Under the pieces are notes generated by a model. That model saw only the letters and a program-made list of their open reading frames with translations. It was not told the origin of the DNA and made no database searches. Shown in pieces: positions 8,578 through 15,970 of a stretch of DNA of 31,162 bases. The stretch is from a virus. The stretch spans positions 1 through 31,162 of IMG/VR virus record IMGVR_UViG_3300044627_003494; one strand, 5' to 3'. How positions within the stretch are numbered: position 1 is the stretch's first letter; every line of letters begins with the position of its first letter. The position numbers were made by a program, and so were the translations under genes.

Positions 8578-9015
8578 ATGCGTCTAGAACAAATTCGTGA
8601 AATGGTGGAACGAGATATTCCTATCGACAAGACTGAACTTGGCGATGAGTCCGCTAGAATTCCACAGTTGCATAACAAGTATCTGAACCTGTTTCACGAC
8701 GAGCGGTTGGTCTTAAGCAAGATGAACGCAGATTTCAATGTGCTGCGTAAGAACAAGTGGGAGTGGATGACAGGTAAACTTAGTCAAGAGCAGTTGGCTG
8801 CTTTAGGTTGGGAACCTTTTCAAATTCGTATCATGCGTCAAGACCTCGACCTGTATATGGATGCGGATGCTGACCTGAATGAAGCACAGGCTAAAATTGC
8901 TTTGCAAAAAGAAAAAACGGATTACCTTGAGTCCTTGCTAAAGGCTATAAATCAGCGTCATTGGGTTATTCGTAACAGCATAGAATGGCGAAAGTTTACT
9001 CAAGGTGTTGTGTAA
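8578..9015 (+). CDS. uvsY: Recombination mediator UvsY
   Basis: This 145-residue protein matches UvsY, which loads the UvsX recombinase on gp32-coated single-stranded DNA during recombination-dependent replication. The start MRLEQIREMVERDIPIDKTE parallels T4 UvsY (MRLEDLQEELKKDVFIDSTK). Other family features are a KYLNLF block near residue 38, a charged central helix, YLESLLKAINQRHWVIRNSI and a terminal EWRKFTQG. The length is close to T4 UvsY (137 aa). It is directly followed by uvsW with a TAATG overlap, the usual order in T4-like phages. Confidence 0.88.
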   Translation: MRLEQIREMVERDIPIDKTELGDESARIPQLHNKYLNLFHDERLVLSKMNADFNVLRKNKWEWMTGKLSQEQLAALGWEPFQIRIMRQDLDLYMDADADLNEAQAKIALQKEKTDYLESLLKAINQRHWVIRNSIEWRKFTQGVV

Positions 9016-10544
9016 TGTCTTTACAGACACCCCTAAATACAGGGGATATGTCTGTGATTTCTGCAACATGCTTTAATACTGTTCATGCTCGCATTTACGC
9101 CGAGCCTGGTGTGGCTCGTGAGATACAAGAGTATTTCACTTTCGATGTGCCTAACGCAAAATTTACACCTGCTTACAAGAATCGTTATTGGGACGGTAAG
9201 ATTCGATTGTTTTCTCCGTTCAACGGATTACTGTATATCGGCTTGTTGGACTATCTGGCTGCGTTTGCAAAAGAACGCGGTTACACCCTAGAACTTGATA
9301 AAGGCTTTACGGAAAAGCCACCACAAGTCACTCCTGAACAAATAGTCGAATTTCTAGACACTCTGAAACTTGCAGCGAACGGTAAGCCTATTACCCCGCA
9401 TCCTCATCAGTTAGATGCTATTGGTGCTGCCGTAAACCGTGAGCGGGCTTTGCTGTTGTCTCCCACCGCAAGCGGCAAGTCGCTTATCATTTACTCGCTG
9501 CTCAGATGGTATCAGAATATCATACCACCAGACCGAAAAATCTTGATTGTGGTTCCCACCATATCACTAGTGTCACAGATGAAATCAGATTTTGCAGACT
9601 ATTCTAAAACCACAGATTGGGATGCGGAAGAAAACTGTCATACCATCTTTGGTGGTCAACAGAAGATGGACTCACGACAGATAGTAATCTCCACATGGCA
9701 ATCTATCTACGAATTGCCTAAGGCTTACTTCGACCAGTTTGAAGTAGTAATCGGAGACGAAGCACATCTATTCAAGGCGCAGTCTTTAACTTCTATAATG
9801 ACAAAACTAACCAAGTGTCCGTATCGTATTGCTTTAACAGGAACCTTGGATGGAACTAAAACCAATAAACTCGCTATTGAAGGTCTGTTTGGCCCAACCT
9901 TGAAAGTCACCACAACACGAGACCTGATTGACAGTAATCTGCTGTCCACTATCAGCATTGACTGTATTGTTTTGAACTATCCTGCCGAAGTTTGTCAAAC
10001 CATGCGAGAAGCATCGTATCAAGACGAACTTGAATTCTTGGTTACAAACACGCTTCGTAACAAGTTTATCACTAATCTTGCTTTAAGCACCAAAGGCAAT
10101 ACTTTAGTTCTGTTTCAATTTGTAGAAAAGCACGGCAAGCCTCTGCATGAATTAATTCAGAAGAGGGCGAAAGGCAGACCTGTCTTTTTTGTTCACGGTG
10201 AAACTGAAGCCGACTATCGTGAGTCTGTTCGCCATATCACTGAAAACGAAGATAATGCAATTATTGTAGCCTCGTATGGAACCTTTTCTACCGGCATAAA
10301 TATTCGTAGTCTAAAAAACATTATTTTTGCTTCGCCATCAAAAAGCAGAATACGAGTTCTACAGTCAATTGGTAGACAATTGCGTAAAAGTGAAAAGAAA
10401 ACAAAAGCAAAATTGTATGATATTTCAGATGATTTGAGATGGAAATCTAGAAAAAATCATACTCTGAAGCATTTTGTGGAGCGAGTAAAGATATACTCGG
10501 AAGAAGGATTTCCTTATCAAATGATAAAAATTCCACTAAATTAG
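9015..10544 (+). CDS. uvsW: UvsW-type RNA-DNA / DNA helicase
   Basis: This superfamily 2 helicase unwinds R-loops and branched DNA and helps shift T4-like phages from origin-dependent to recombination-dependent replication. Residues 15-95 match the UvsW N-terminal domain (YFTFDVPNAKFTPAYKNRYW, then DGKIRLF). The Walker A motif is SPTASGKS (149-156), DEAH is at 248-251, and TGT (motif III) at 275-277. ASYGTFSTGINIRSL and SIGRQLRKSEK are motifs V and VI. ATG 9015 overlaps the uvsY stop; ATG 9048 (residue 12, MSVISATCF) fits the T4 N-terminus better and lies within a hairpin. Either may be used. Confidence 0.94.
   Translation: MSLQTPLNTGDMSVISATCFNTVHARIYAEPGVAREIQEYFTFDVPNAKFTPAYKNRYWDGKIRLFSPFNGLLYIGLLDYLAAFAKERGYTLELDKGFTEKPPQVTPEQIVEFLDTLKLAANGKPITPHPHQLDAIGAAVNRERALLLSPTASGKSLIIYSLLRWYQNIIPPDRKILIVVPTISLVSQMKSDFADYSKTTDWDAEENCHTIFGGQQKMDSRQIVISTWQSIYELPKAYFDQFEVVIGDEAHLFKAQSLTSIMTKLTKCPYRIALTGTLDGTKTNKLAIEGLFGPTLKVTTTRDLIDSNLLSTISIDCIVLNYPAEVCQTMREASYQDELEFLVTNTLRNKFITNLALSTKGNTLVLFQFVEKHGKPLHELIQKRAKGRPVFFVHGETEADYRESVRHITENEDNAIIVASYGTFSTGINIRSLKNIIFASPSKSRIRVLQSIGRQLRKSEKKTKAKLYDISDDLRWKSRKNHTLKHFVERVKIYSEEGFPYQMIKIPLN
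9023..9055 (+). promoter_or_regulatory. RNA hairpin over an internal uvsW start, containing CCTAAATA
   Basis: ACAGACA-CCCC (9023-9033) pairs with GGGG (9042-9045) and TGTCTGT (9049-9055), giving 11 bp with a 3-nt bulge (ATA) and an 8-nt loop. The GGGG would be the Shine-Dalgarno of ATG 9048, so the fold hides both. The loop region also carries the late octamer CCTAAATA (9032-9039). Transcription from that octamer would start inside the hairpin and free the RBS. Confidence 0.5.
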
Positions 10545-10553
10545 GAGTTGTTA

Positions 10554-10997
10554 ATGAGCAATAAAAATAGAACAGGGATAAAACTTGTCAGATTAAAGAA
10601 TGGAGATACAATTATATGCTCTTTGTCTATTGACAATTCTGACTATATCTTAGAAAATCCTATGCAGATAAACATGCTTCCTGTTATGAGTAAAAAAGGA
10701 ATACAAAGTATGACTATCTTCATGCAAGAATGGATGGAATATAGCAAAGATAGAATTTATAAGATATCGGAAGATGTGATTATGCTGACAGCAAATCCAG
10801 AAGAAGAAATGATAGATGAATATTTTGATGCATTAGAAAAAAATGAAATGCACAGAATTCAAAGAGAGTTTGAAAATATATCAAAAAATTATGATAACGA
10901 ATCTGAACTTGAAAATCAGTACGACTCTGATTTAGAAAACAGGTATGATGAAGATGAGTACTACGAGGATGATGAAACCCCTGAAGATTCTGAGTAA
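10554..10997 (+). CDS. Sm-like-fold phage protein with acidic tail
   Basis: This 147-residue protein has two parts. Residues 1-75 read KLVRLKNGDTIICSLSID...YILENPMQI...QEWM, the pattern of a small beta-barrel (Sm/Hfq-like) family widespread near recombination genes of T4-like phages (family recalled; fold inferred). Residues 85-147 are very acidic and likely disordered (YDEDEYYEDDETPEDSE). It is distantly related to the protein at 12775, which lacks the tail. The ATG at 10554 has AGGAG upstream and is preferred to the TTG at 10548. Codons are strikingly AT-rich compared with uvsW. Function unknown; RNA binding is only a suggestion. Confidence 0.6.
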   Translation: MSNKNRTGIKLVRLKNGDTIICSLSIDNSDYILENPMQINMLPVMSKKGIQSMTIFMQEWMEYSKDRIYKISEDVIMLTANPEEEMIDEYFDALEKNEMHRIQREFENISKNYDNESELENQYDSDLENRYDEDEYYEDDETPEDSE

Positions 10998-11001
10998 GGT
11001 T

Positions 11002-11017
11002 TCTATAGTACTATAGA
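11002..11017. repeat. Perfect 16-bp palindrome between Sm-like gene and gene 55
   Basis: TCTATAGTACTATAGA is fully self-complementary and lies in the 118-nt gap before gp55. It has no loop or T-run fit for a terminator, so an operator-like site or dimer binding site is possible. The rest of the gap holds TTGATT-N16-TTTTAT (11073-11100), a weak promoter candidate. Confidence 0.45.
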
Positions 11018-11115
11018 GTTTAAATGGTCCTTTTCTTCATACCGGACACTGAGATTTATGCTAGAAAACTTGTTGATTTGCAATAATAAAAATATTTTAT
11101 GGAGATTTTATCGTC

Positions 11116-11694
11116 ATGGCAAAAAACACTCACTATATCGACAATAAAAAGTTTTTAGAAGAAATTATAAAATATAAAAAAGAGGTTAAAAAGGCAAAAC
11201 GAGAAAATTTGCCAAAACCAGGAGTTAATAATTACATAGGTCAATCCTTTATGGATATTGCAGAAAATTTAGCAAAAAAACCAAATTTTGCAAATTATCC
11301 TTTTAAAGAAGAGATGATAGGAGATGCAGTAGAAAATTGCATGATGTATACCACAAATTTTGACCCATCTAAATCTAAAAATCCTTTTGCGTTTTTCACT
11401 CAAATTATTTTTTATGCGTTTCTTCGTCGCATACAAAAAGAAAAAAAGCATTTGTACATTAAGATGAAAAAATTTGAAGAAAGCGATCCTACAGGAAAAT
11501 TTAGAAATTGGTTAAAAGATAAGTTTGAACCAGAAAATAATCCTTTTGCAGACATATTGCAACTCTCCTCAGAAGATATGAGTGTGTTTGAAAAAAAGTT
11601 TAAAAGTAAAACAAAAAAGAAAACAAAAACAACAAAAGATAAAAGCAAATCTAGTACTATTGAAAAAAATAGACTTGACAATTTTATCAAGTAA
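11116..11694 (+). CDS. gp55: Late-transcription sigma factor (gp55)
   Basis: This 192-residue protein is the T4-type late sigma factor, which replaces host sigma on RNA polymerase and reads TATAAATA-type promoters. Diagnostic blocks are HYIDNKKFLEEIIKYKKEV near the N-terminus, IGQSFMDIAENLAKKPNF, KEEMIGDAVENCMMYTTNFD and NPFAFFTQIIFYAFLRRIQK, the last being the core-binding sigma-2-like helix. The C-terminus is Lys-rich (KSKTKKKTKTTKDKSK) and ends in LDNFIK, which may be the clamp-binding tail seen in T4. GGAG lies upstream of the ATG. The gene is very AT-rich. The predicted late motifs in this window give it obvious targets. Confidence 0.9.
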   Translation: MAKNTHYIDNKKFLEEIIKYKKEVKKAKRENLPKPGVNNYIGQSFMDIAENLAKKPNFANYPFKEEMIGDAVENCMMYTTNFDPSKSKNPFAFFTQIIFYAFLRRIQKEKKHLYIKMKKFEESDPTGKFRNWLKDKFEPENNPFADILQLSSEDMSVFEKKFKSKTKKKTKTTKDKSKSSTIEKNRLDNFIK

Positions 11695-11702
11695 GGTATA
11701 CT
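11675..11702 (+). promoter_or_regulatory. Early sigma70-like promoter for gene 47, leaderless geometry
   Basis: TTGACA (11675-11680), 16-nt spacer, TATACT (11697-11702), then 7 nt to the ATG at 11710. It overlaps the 3' end of gene 55. No RBS is present between -10 and ATG. Confidence 0.65.
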
Positions 11703-11709
11703 TAGGCGT

Positions 11710-12762
11710 ATGAAGATTGCTGTGCTGTGTGATACCCACTTCGGGGCACGAAACGATTCTCCAATCTTTCTGCACTACTTCTTTCGTTTTTTGGATGAGG
11801 TTTTCTTTCCTTACCTAGAACAAGAGGGTATTACAGAGGTGCTGCATCTTGGCGATCTAATGGATAGGCGTAAATTTGTAAACTTCGCCACACTCCACGA
11901 AACCCGAGAGCGATTCATTAACCGCCTAATTCAAAAGAATATTCGTGCGAACATCTTGTTGGGCAACCACGACACCTACTTCCGTAATACCAGCAGCATC
12001 AATTCCATTGAGGAGTTGTTTGGTGGTCTTGAATCGCAAGGCATTACAGTTCACAAAGATCCAACGGAACTCACACTTGGCGGAACCAAGTTCTTGCTCC
12101 TACCTTGGATCAATCGCAGCAACGAAGAAGTAAGCCGAGATTTAATTGCCAAAACAGACGCACCAATTGTTGTGGGGCATCTTGAATTGACAGGATTTGA
12201 GGTTCTTCGTGGAACCAAGTTTGAAAACGGCATGGATCCCGCTCCCTTGAAAAGATTTCAAGCAGTGTATAGCGGACACTTTCACTGCAAACACTCCAAG
12301 GATAATGTTCATTACTTGGGAACCCCGTATCAGATTACCTTTGGCGATTTGAATGAGCCGAAGGGATTTCATGTGTTTGATACAGAAGATCGTTCAATGC
12401 GTTATATCGAAAATCCACTTCGCATCTTTGGTGAAATCGGTTACGATGACGCTACGATTGACTACACTAAAAATATGCCCGACATGACTAGATTCAAAGA
12501 AACCTTTGTTCGTGTTCGGGTTCAGCGCAAGCGTAATCCCGCAATGTTTGACCTATTCATGGACAACTTAAACATGGCAGGAGCCCACGGCGTTACGGTG
12601 ATGGAAGATAAGACTAATGAAACTGAATTATCGGATACCGTGGATGTCAGCAAAGATACTTTAAGTCTGATTAATCAAGAGATAGACGGATTGGAGGTTG
12701 CGAATCCTGTGAAACTTAAGAGCATTATTCGTGACTTGTATATGGAATCACTTTTCATCTAA
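11710..12762 (+). CDS. gp47: Recombination nuclease subunit gp47 (SbcD/Mre11-like)
   Basis: This 350-residue protein is the nuclease subunit that resects DNA ends together with gp46. It has the full calcineurin-type phosphoesterase set: D8-T-H10 (motif I), GDLMDRR with D49 (II), GNHD at 85-88 (III), GHLEL with H157 (IV) and GHFH at 189-192 (V). The length fits T4 gp47 (339 aa). Transcription probably starts at its own early promoter, whose +1 falls at the ATG. Gene 46, normally close, is 3.2 kb away here. Confidence 0.95.
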   Translation: MKIAVLCDTHFGARNDSPIFLHYFFRFLDEVFFPYLEQEGITEVLHLGDLMDRRKFVNFATLHETRERFINRLIQKNIRANILLGNHDTYFRNTSSINSIEELFGGLESQGITVHKDPTELTLGGTKFLLLPWINRSNEEVSRDLIAKTDAPIVVGHLELTGFEVLRGTKFENGMDPAPLKRFQAVYSGHFHCKHSKDNVHYLGTPYQITFGDLNEPKGFHVFDTEDRSMRYIENPLRIFGEIGYDDATIDYTKNMPDMTRFKETFVRVRVQRKRNPAMFDLFMDNLNMAGAHGVTVMEDKTNETELSDTVDVSKDTLSLINQEIDGLEVANPVKLKSIIRDLYMESLFI

Positions 12763-12774
12763 TAGGAGAACACA

Positions 12775-13089
12775 ATGGAACCTGAGATTTTGATTGTTAG
12801 AATGCGTAGCGGTGAGGATGTTATCTCACAGGTGGTGGATAACGGAGACTCTTACACGCTCACCAAGCCTGCCATGCTTGTGCCTGCGGGTAAGGGCAAC
12901 CTCGGCATGTTGCCGTGGTTGATGTATGGCGATATTGAGGGTGGTATTACCGTTCCAAAGGATGCCACTTTCTTTACTTTCAAGCCACTTAAGGATTTGG
13001 GCGAAGAGTATCGCTCAGGCTTTGTCAGCAATCTTGTTACTCCAAGCAAGAAGATTGCTACGCCAGGACTTAAGTTGGTGACGGATTAA
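12775..13089 (+). CDS. Sm-like-fold phage protein, short form
   Basis: This 104-residue protein begins EILIVRMRSGEDVISQVVDN, continues with YTLTKPAMLVPAGKGNLGML and ends in beta-rich sequence with TFFTFKPLKDLGEEYRSGF. The spacing (ivR-k/s-Gedvi, y-l-kP, lpW) matches the protein at 10554, without its acidic tail. Proteins of this pattern are common beside gp46/gp47 in T4-like phages, but I know no proven function. RBS AGGAG; 12 nt after gene 47, probably the same transcript. The stop overlaps tail-to-tail with the minus-strand gene at 13086. Confidence 0.6.
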   Translation: MEPEILIVRMRSGEDVISQVVDNGDSYTLTKPAMLVPAGKGNLGMLPWLMYGDIEGGITVPKDATFFTFKPLKDLGEEYRSGFVSNLVTPSKKIATPGLKLVTD

Positions 13090-13541
13090 ACTTGTCGCCA
13101 CTTCTTCCGTAAGACTTCAATAAAGTCGATTACGGTTTGTTTGGACTTGTCTACACACACTTCATTGTAGACATCTTCCGCAAGATCTCTTTCTCGACGC
13201 AATTCAACTTCGAGATTTTTCAAGTCATTCTTGTCGGGAGCAAACTCAAGCAGGTTTTTTAAAGAAAGGTTTTCGGGGCGGAGGTATTCTTGTATCTCCG
13301 CCTCGTATCCCTTTTTGTCTATCAGTTCAAAATCTAGGATAGGCTTGGTGAACGCATCCAAGAACATGCTCATCTCAATCATTAGTTCTGAGATGTTCTC
13401 GCCGTATGGGGCTACTGCATCTTCGGTTATAGAAGCCACTTTACCATGCTCGTTATAATAAACCTCATGGATTTCGTAAAAAACGAATGTTTTGCCACCC
13501 GCTCGTTCGTATTTCCGCAATACTCGGTAATCCCACGACAT
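13086..13541 (-). CDS. Conserved phage hypothetical protein (SWDYRV family)
   Basis: This 151-residue minus-strand protein starts MSWDYRVLRKYERAGGKTFV, then YEIHEVYYNEHGKVASITED and APYGENISELMIEMSMFLDA. Small phage and bacterial proteins of this S-W-x-Y-R-V / IHEVYY type are familiar, but I know of no assigned role. The C-terminal third is a charged coiled coil. It is the only minus-strand gene between 1 and 17600. AGGAGG precedes the ATG, and a CATAAATA late motif lies 16 nt upstream. Confidence 0.65.
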   Translation of the reverse strand: MSWDYRVLRKYERAGGKTFVFYEIHEVYYNEHGKVASITEDAVAPYGENISELMIEMSMFLDAFTKPILDFELIDKKGYEAEIQEYLRPENLSLKNLLEFAPDKNDLKNLEVELRRERDLAEDVYNEVCVDKSKQTVIDFIEVLRKKWRQV

Positions 13542-13557
13542 AGGCGTTCCTCCTGTT

Positions 13558-13565
13558 TATTTATG
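13558..13565 (-). promoter_or_regulatory. Minus-strand late promoter (CATAAATA)
   Basis: CATAAATA on the minus strand, 16 nt before the start at 13541 and followed by AGGAGG. It is back-to-back with the plus-strand octamer at 13570, so two late promoters share 20 bp. Confidence 0.55.
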
Positions 13566-13569
13566 AAAA

Positions 13570-13577
13570 CCTAAATA
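13570..13577 (+). promoter_or_regulatory. Late promoter (CCTAAATA) placed for a leaderless GTG start
   Basis: CCTAAATA ends 5 nt before the GTG at 13583, the same spacing as at 7465. No convincing RBS lies between. Confidence 0.55.
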
Positions 13578-13582
13578 CCAAG

Positions 13583-14452
13583 GTGAAAACATTTAAACAC
13601 TATCTTGAAGAAAAACTAATTATACCAGGTCAAGGAAAACGATACGGTCAAGTTGTCTTTTTGGCTGGCGGTGCAGGTTCGGGTAAGGATTTTGCTGTAG
13701 CCAATTTTATAGACTCCACAGACTACAAAATTCTTGATCCAGACGCGGTAAAAGGAGCGTATTTAAAGTGGAACGAACTCCAAAACAAGTATCCTGAACT
13801 TAGAGGTAGAGACCAAAGAAATCCTGAGGATGCCGACTTTGTTCATAGGTTTTTGGGAAATCAAGTTGGACTAGACGATAAAATATTGAGTAGTTTCTTT
13901 TTTGGTTTGATGCATAAAACAGATAAAACCACGCTTCCCAACATTTTGTTTAACAGAACTTTCAAAACAAAAGCAGATTTTGAACGATTACTTCCTAGTC
14001 TAATTTCGGTTGGTTATAAACGAGAAGATATGCACTTAATTTGGGTGCTAACAAACTACAAAGTTGCAATTCAAGCAAACCTCGGAAGATCTAGAACAGT
14101 TCCAACAACCGTATTGATTAAAACACATGGTGGCGCAGCACAAACCATGAAGAGTTTTTTGTTTGATAACTATCCATCTAATCTAATAAATGGAGATGCG
14201 TATGTGATTCTTGGAGGTGAAGAAAATACCGTATTTTTCAAACCCCCACAAGGCGCGTCAACCACAAGACAGGTGGTTGCTGGAGGCGAAATAATTCCAA
14301 AGCCTAGAGTGGTTTCAAAATTTCAGTATGTTAAAGTTAAAGATGCAAACCATCCGTTTAAACCTGCTGTGGCTTTATCGAACATTGTTCTCAGATGGAT
14401 ACTTCAAAATTCTCCCGATCAAGAAGCAATACAAAAATATCTGAATCAATGA
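13583..14452 (+). CDS. P-loop kinase-like protein with capsid-targeting N-terminus
   Basis: This 289-residue protein begins MKTFKHYLEEK, which matches the T4 capsid targeting sequence (MKTYQEFIAE) and ends in the gp21-type site L8-E9-E10. After it come QVVFLAGGAGSGKDFAVANF (Walker A GGAGSGKD, residues 29-36) and DPDAVKGAYLKW, as in zeta-toxin-like and small-molecule kinases. A conserved R-containing stretch (LFNRTFKTK) and LIWVLTNY follow. The start is GTG 13583, placed by the late promoter and the tag. Substrate unknown. If the tag works, this enzyme is packed in the head and injected; the late promoter agrees with that. Confidence 0.7.
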   Translation: MKTFKHYLEEKLIIPGQGKRYGQVVFLAGGAGSGKDFAVANFIDSTDYKILDPDAVKGAYLKWNELQNKYPELRGRDQRNPEDADFVHRFLGNQVGLDDKILSSFFFGLMHKTDKTTLPNILFNRTFKTKADFERLLPSLISVGYKREDMHLIWVLTNYKVAIQANLGRSRTVPTTVLIKTHGGAAQTMKSFLFDNYPSNLINGDAYVILGGEENTVFFKPPQGASTTRQVVAGGEIIPKPRVVSKFQYVKVKDANHPFKPAVALSNIVLRWILQNSPDQEAIQKYLNQ

Positions 14453-14459
14453 ATTTAGA

Positions 14460-14467
14460 ACTAAATA
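14460..14467 (+). promoter_or_regulatory. Late promoter (ACTAAATA)
   Basis: ACTAAATA, 18 nt before the ATG at 14486, followed by AAGGAG. Confidence 0.55.
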
Positions 14468-14485
14468 GTAAAGGAGATTTATACC

Positions 14486-14857
14486 ATGAATACCTTTGCC
14501 GCCATTTCTTGGGTAGCCGGAACAATGTTTGTTCTTTTTAAAACAACAGCGGTTTATGAATATTTTAAAGTATTACCTCTACCCGAACGAATAACAAAAA
14601 TCAAAGAATATAAAAAAGAAAAACTTTTAAATTATGCACTTTCTTATAAAATGTTTTGGATGACCACCCACGACTCATTTTTTATAAGATTAGTTACATG
14701 CCCGTATTGTTTGGGCGCATGGCTTTCTTTGGGATTTTCTGCGATTTTCTCTTGCATAGAATGGGTTCCGGCGGTATATTTGGGTGGTCTATCTACATAT
14801 TTTGGAGTATCTGCTTTAATTAATAAATTAGAGTGGATGGAGAGCACAAATGAGTAA
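14486..14857 (+). CDS. DUF1360-like membrane protein
   Basis: This 123-residue membrane protein has hydrophobic segments at about 3-20, 75-92 and 94-110. The motif LVTCPYCLGAWLSLGFSA is the C-x-x-C-x-G-x-W signature of the DUF1360 family, small membrane proteins found in bacteria and many T4-like phages, with no proven role. A charged loop (ERITKIKEYKKEKLLNY) joins the first segment to the rest. AAGGAG precedes the ATG. It overlaps the next gene by 8 nt. It could act in the host envelope late in infection (inference from its late promoter). Confidence 0.7.
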   Translation: MNTFAAISWVAGTMFVLFKTTAVYEYFKVLPLPERITKIKEYKKEKLLNYALSYKMFWMTTHDSFFIRLVTCPYCLGAWLSLGFSAIFSCIEWVPAVYLGGLSTYFGVSALINKLEWMESTNE

Positions 14858-15170
14858 TAAAATCTTATCAAGTCCTTTAGAAGTTTTACAACATATTGAA
14901 CGGCGTTTAGTTGAAGATAGATTCGCGCACATCACAGTTAATGCTTATGAAAATAAGGGAGACTTTGTAAATTGGATTAACCAAGCAAAACTGTGGTACG
15001 ATCCAAATGTGTGTGGTTGCAAAAAGAAAGGACTAAACGAAAATATTGTTATACAACATTTTAAAAACTTAAAGTCTTTAAACTCTGTTGAAAAACAAAA
15101 AGCATATAAAATTATTGGAGAAAGTGTTGAACTCAGATATCAAGATGAAGTCATTCTAACTTTACCTTAA
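14850..15170 (+). CDS. Hypothetical protein
   Basis: This 106-residue soluble protein is not recognised. The N-terminal third (LSSPLEVLQHIERRLVEDRF) is helical. A WYDPNVCGCKKKGLNENIV stretch carries a C-G-C motif, and the C-terminus is beta-like (LRYQDEVILTLP). It overlaps the previous gene by 8 nt and lies 15 nt before the next one, so it belongs to the same late transcript. Confidence 0.55.
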   Translation: MSNKILSSPLEVLQHIERRLVEDRFAHITVNAYENKGDFVNWINQAKLWYDPNVCGCKKKGLNENIVIQHFKNLKSLNSVEKQKAYKIIGESVELRYQDEVILTLP

Positions 15171-15185
15171 TTCAAAGGAAAAAAC

Positions 15186-15797
15186 ATGGACAAACATTCA
15201 AAACTGTTTTTAAAACATGTCCGTGAACATTTATCTGAATATGGTGGCGAATTACTTTTTGGTAGAGGAAAAAAAGTTAATTGCGGAGATGGTTGTCGTT
15301 CTGTTGGATATTTTTCAGATTACCCAATGCAAATTCGTGTGGCTAAAAAATCTAGAGATCCAATCGCCACAGTAGCACACGAATATGCACATTTTTTGCA
15401 ATGGTTGAACACACCACAACAAATCATACAAGCAGATGATCGAGCAAGTTTGCTTGTGTTTGACTGGTTAACGGGAAAAAATTACGATAAAAAAGAAGTT
15501 CAAAAAGCATTTTGTCGTGTCATGGTAATGGAACGAGATGCAGAACGCCGTACTGTTGAATTGATTAAAAAATTTAATTTGAATGTTGATATTGACAAAT
15601 ATATTCGACAAGCAAATTGTTACATTTACATGCATTGGATTATGAGAGAGCGGCGTTCTTGGAAATATCGAGTTGGGGCTTCAGATCCTATGGAATCTAA
15701 AAATATAATTTCACAAATGCCTAACAGTTTTAAAGCAAAATCGGATAAAAAGATTCCGTCGCATATCCGAAAAGCACTTCTTGCTTATTTTCCTTGA
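15186..15797 (+). CDS. HEXXH zinc-metallopeptidase-like protein
   Basis: This 203-residue protein contains TVAHEYAHFLQWLN, a clear H-E-x-x-H zinc site near residues 64-68, and MERDAERRTVELIKKF about 50 residues later, which can supply the third ligand (Glu) as in ImmA/IrrE-like or SprT-like folds. An upstream block VNCGDGCRSVGYFSDYPMQI precedes the site. There is no signal peptide, so it is probably cytoplasmic or virion-borne. Substrate unknown; cleavage of a host regulator is possible but not shown. RBS is AAAGGAAA. Confidence 0.65.
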   Translation: MDKHSKLFLKHVREHLSEYGGELLFGRGKKVNCGDGCRSVGYFSDYPMQIRVAKKSRDPIATVAHEYAHFLQWLNTPQQIIQADDRASLLVFDWLTGKNYDKKEVQKAFCRVMVMERDAERRTVELIKKFNLNVDIDKYIRQANCYIYMHWIMRERRSWKYRVGASDPMESKNIISQMPNSFKAKSDKKIPSHIRKALLAYFP

Positions 15798-15805
15798 CCT
15801 AAATA
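15798..15805 (+). promoter_or_regulatory. Late promoter (CCTAAATA)
   Basis: CCTAAATA overlapping the preceding stop codon region, 22 nt before the ATG at 15828, followed by GGAAAGGAG. Confidence 0.6.
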
Positions 15806-15827
15806 GAATAGGAAAGGAGAAACACAC

Positions 15828-15941
15828 ATGAGCGAATTTCTAGGAACAGCATGGTGGTCGGTATTGATGTTTGTTGCTGGTGCTCTTATCGGTGCTCCAC
15901 TTTGGAAGTGGGTTGCCGCAAAGATGCCTTGGAACAAGTGA
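15828..15941 (+). CDS. 37-residue membrane peptide
   Basis: This short gene encodes 37 residues: MSEFLGTAWW, a single transmembrane helix (SVLMFVAGALIGAPLW) and a short basic/aromatic end (KWVAAKMPWNK). It has an excellent RBS (GGAAAGGAG) and a late promoter of its own, which supports expression despite its size. Its build is that of a small inner-membrane protein, such as an accessory lysis or membrane-modifying peptide, but no homologue is named here. Confidence 0.7.
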   Translation: MSEFLGTAWWSVLMFVAGALIGAPLWKWVAAKMPWNK

Positions 15942-15970
15942 TACCATCACTCTAAATTGAAGTTTATACG

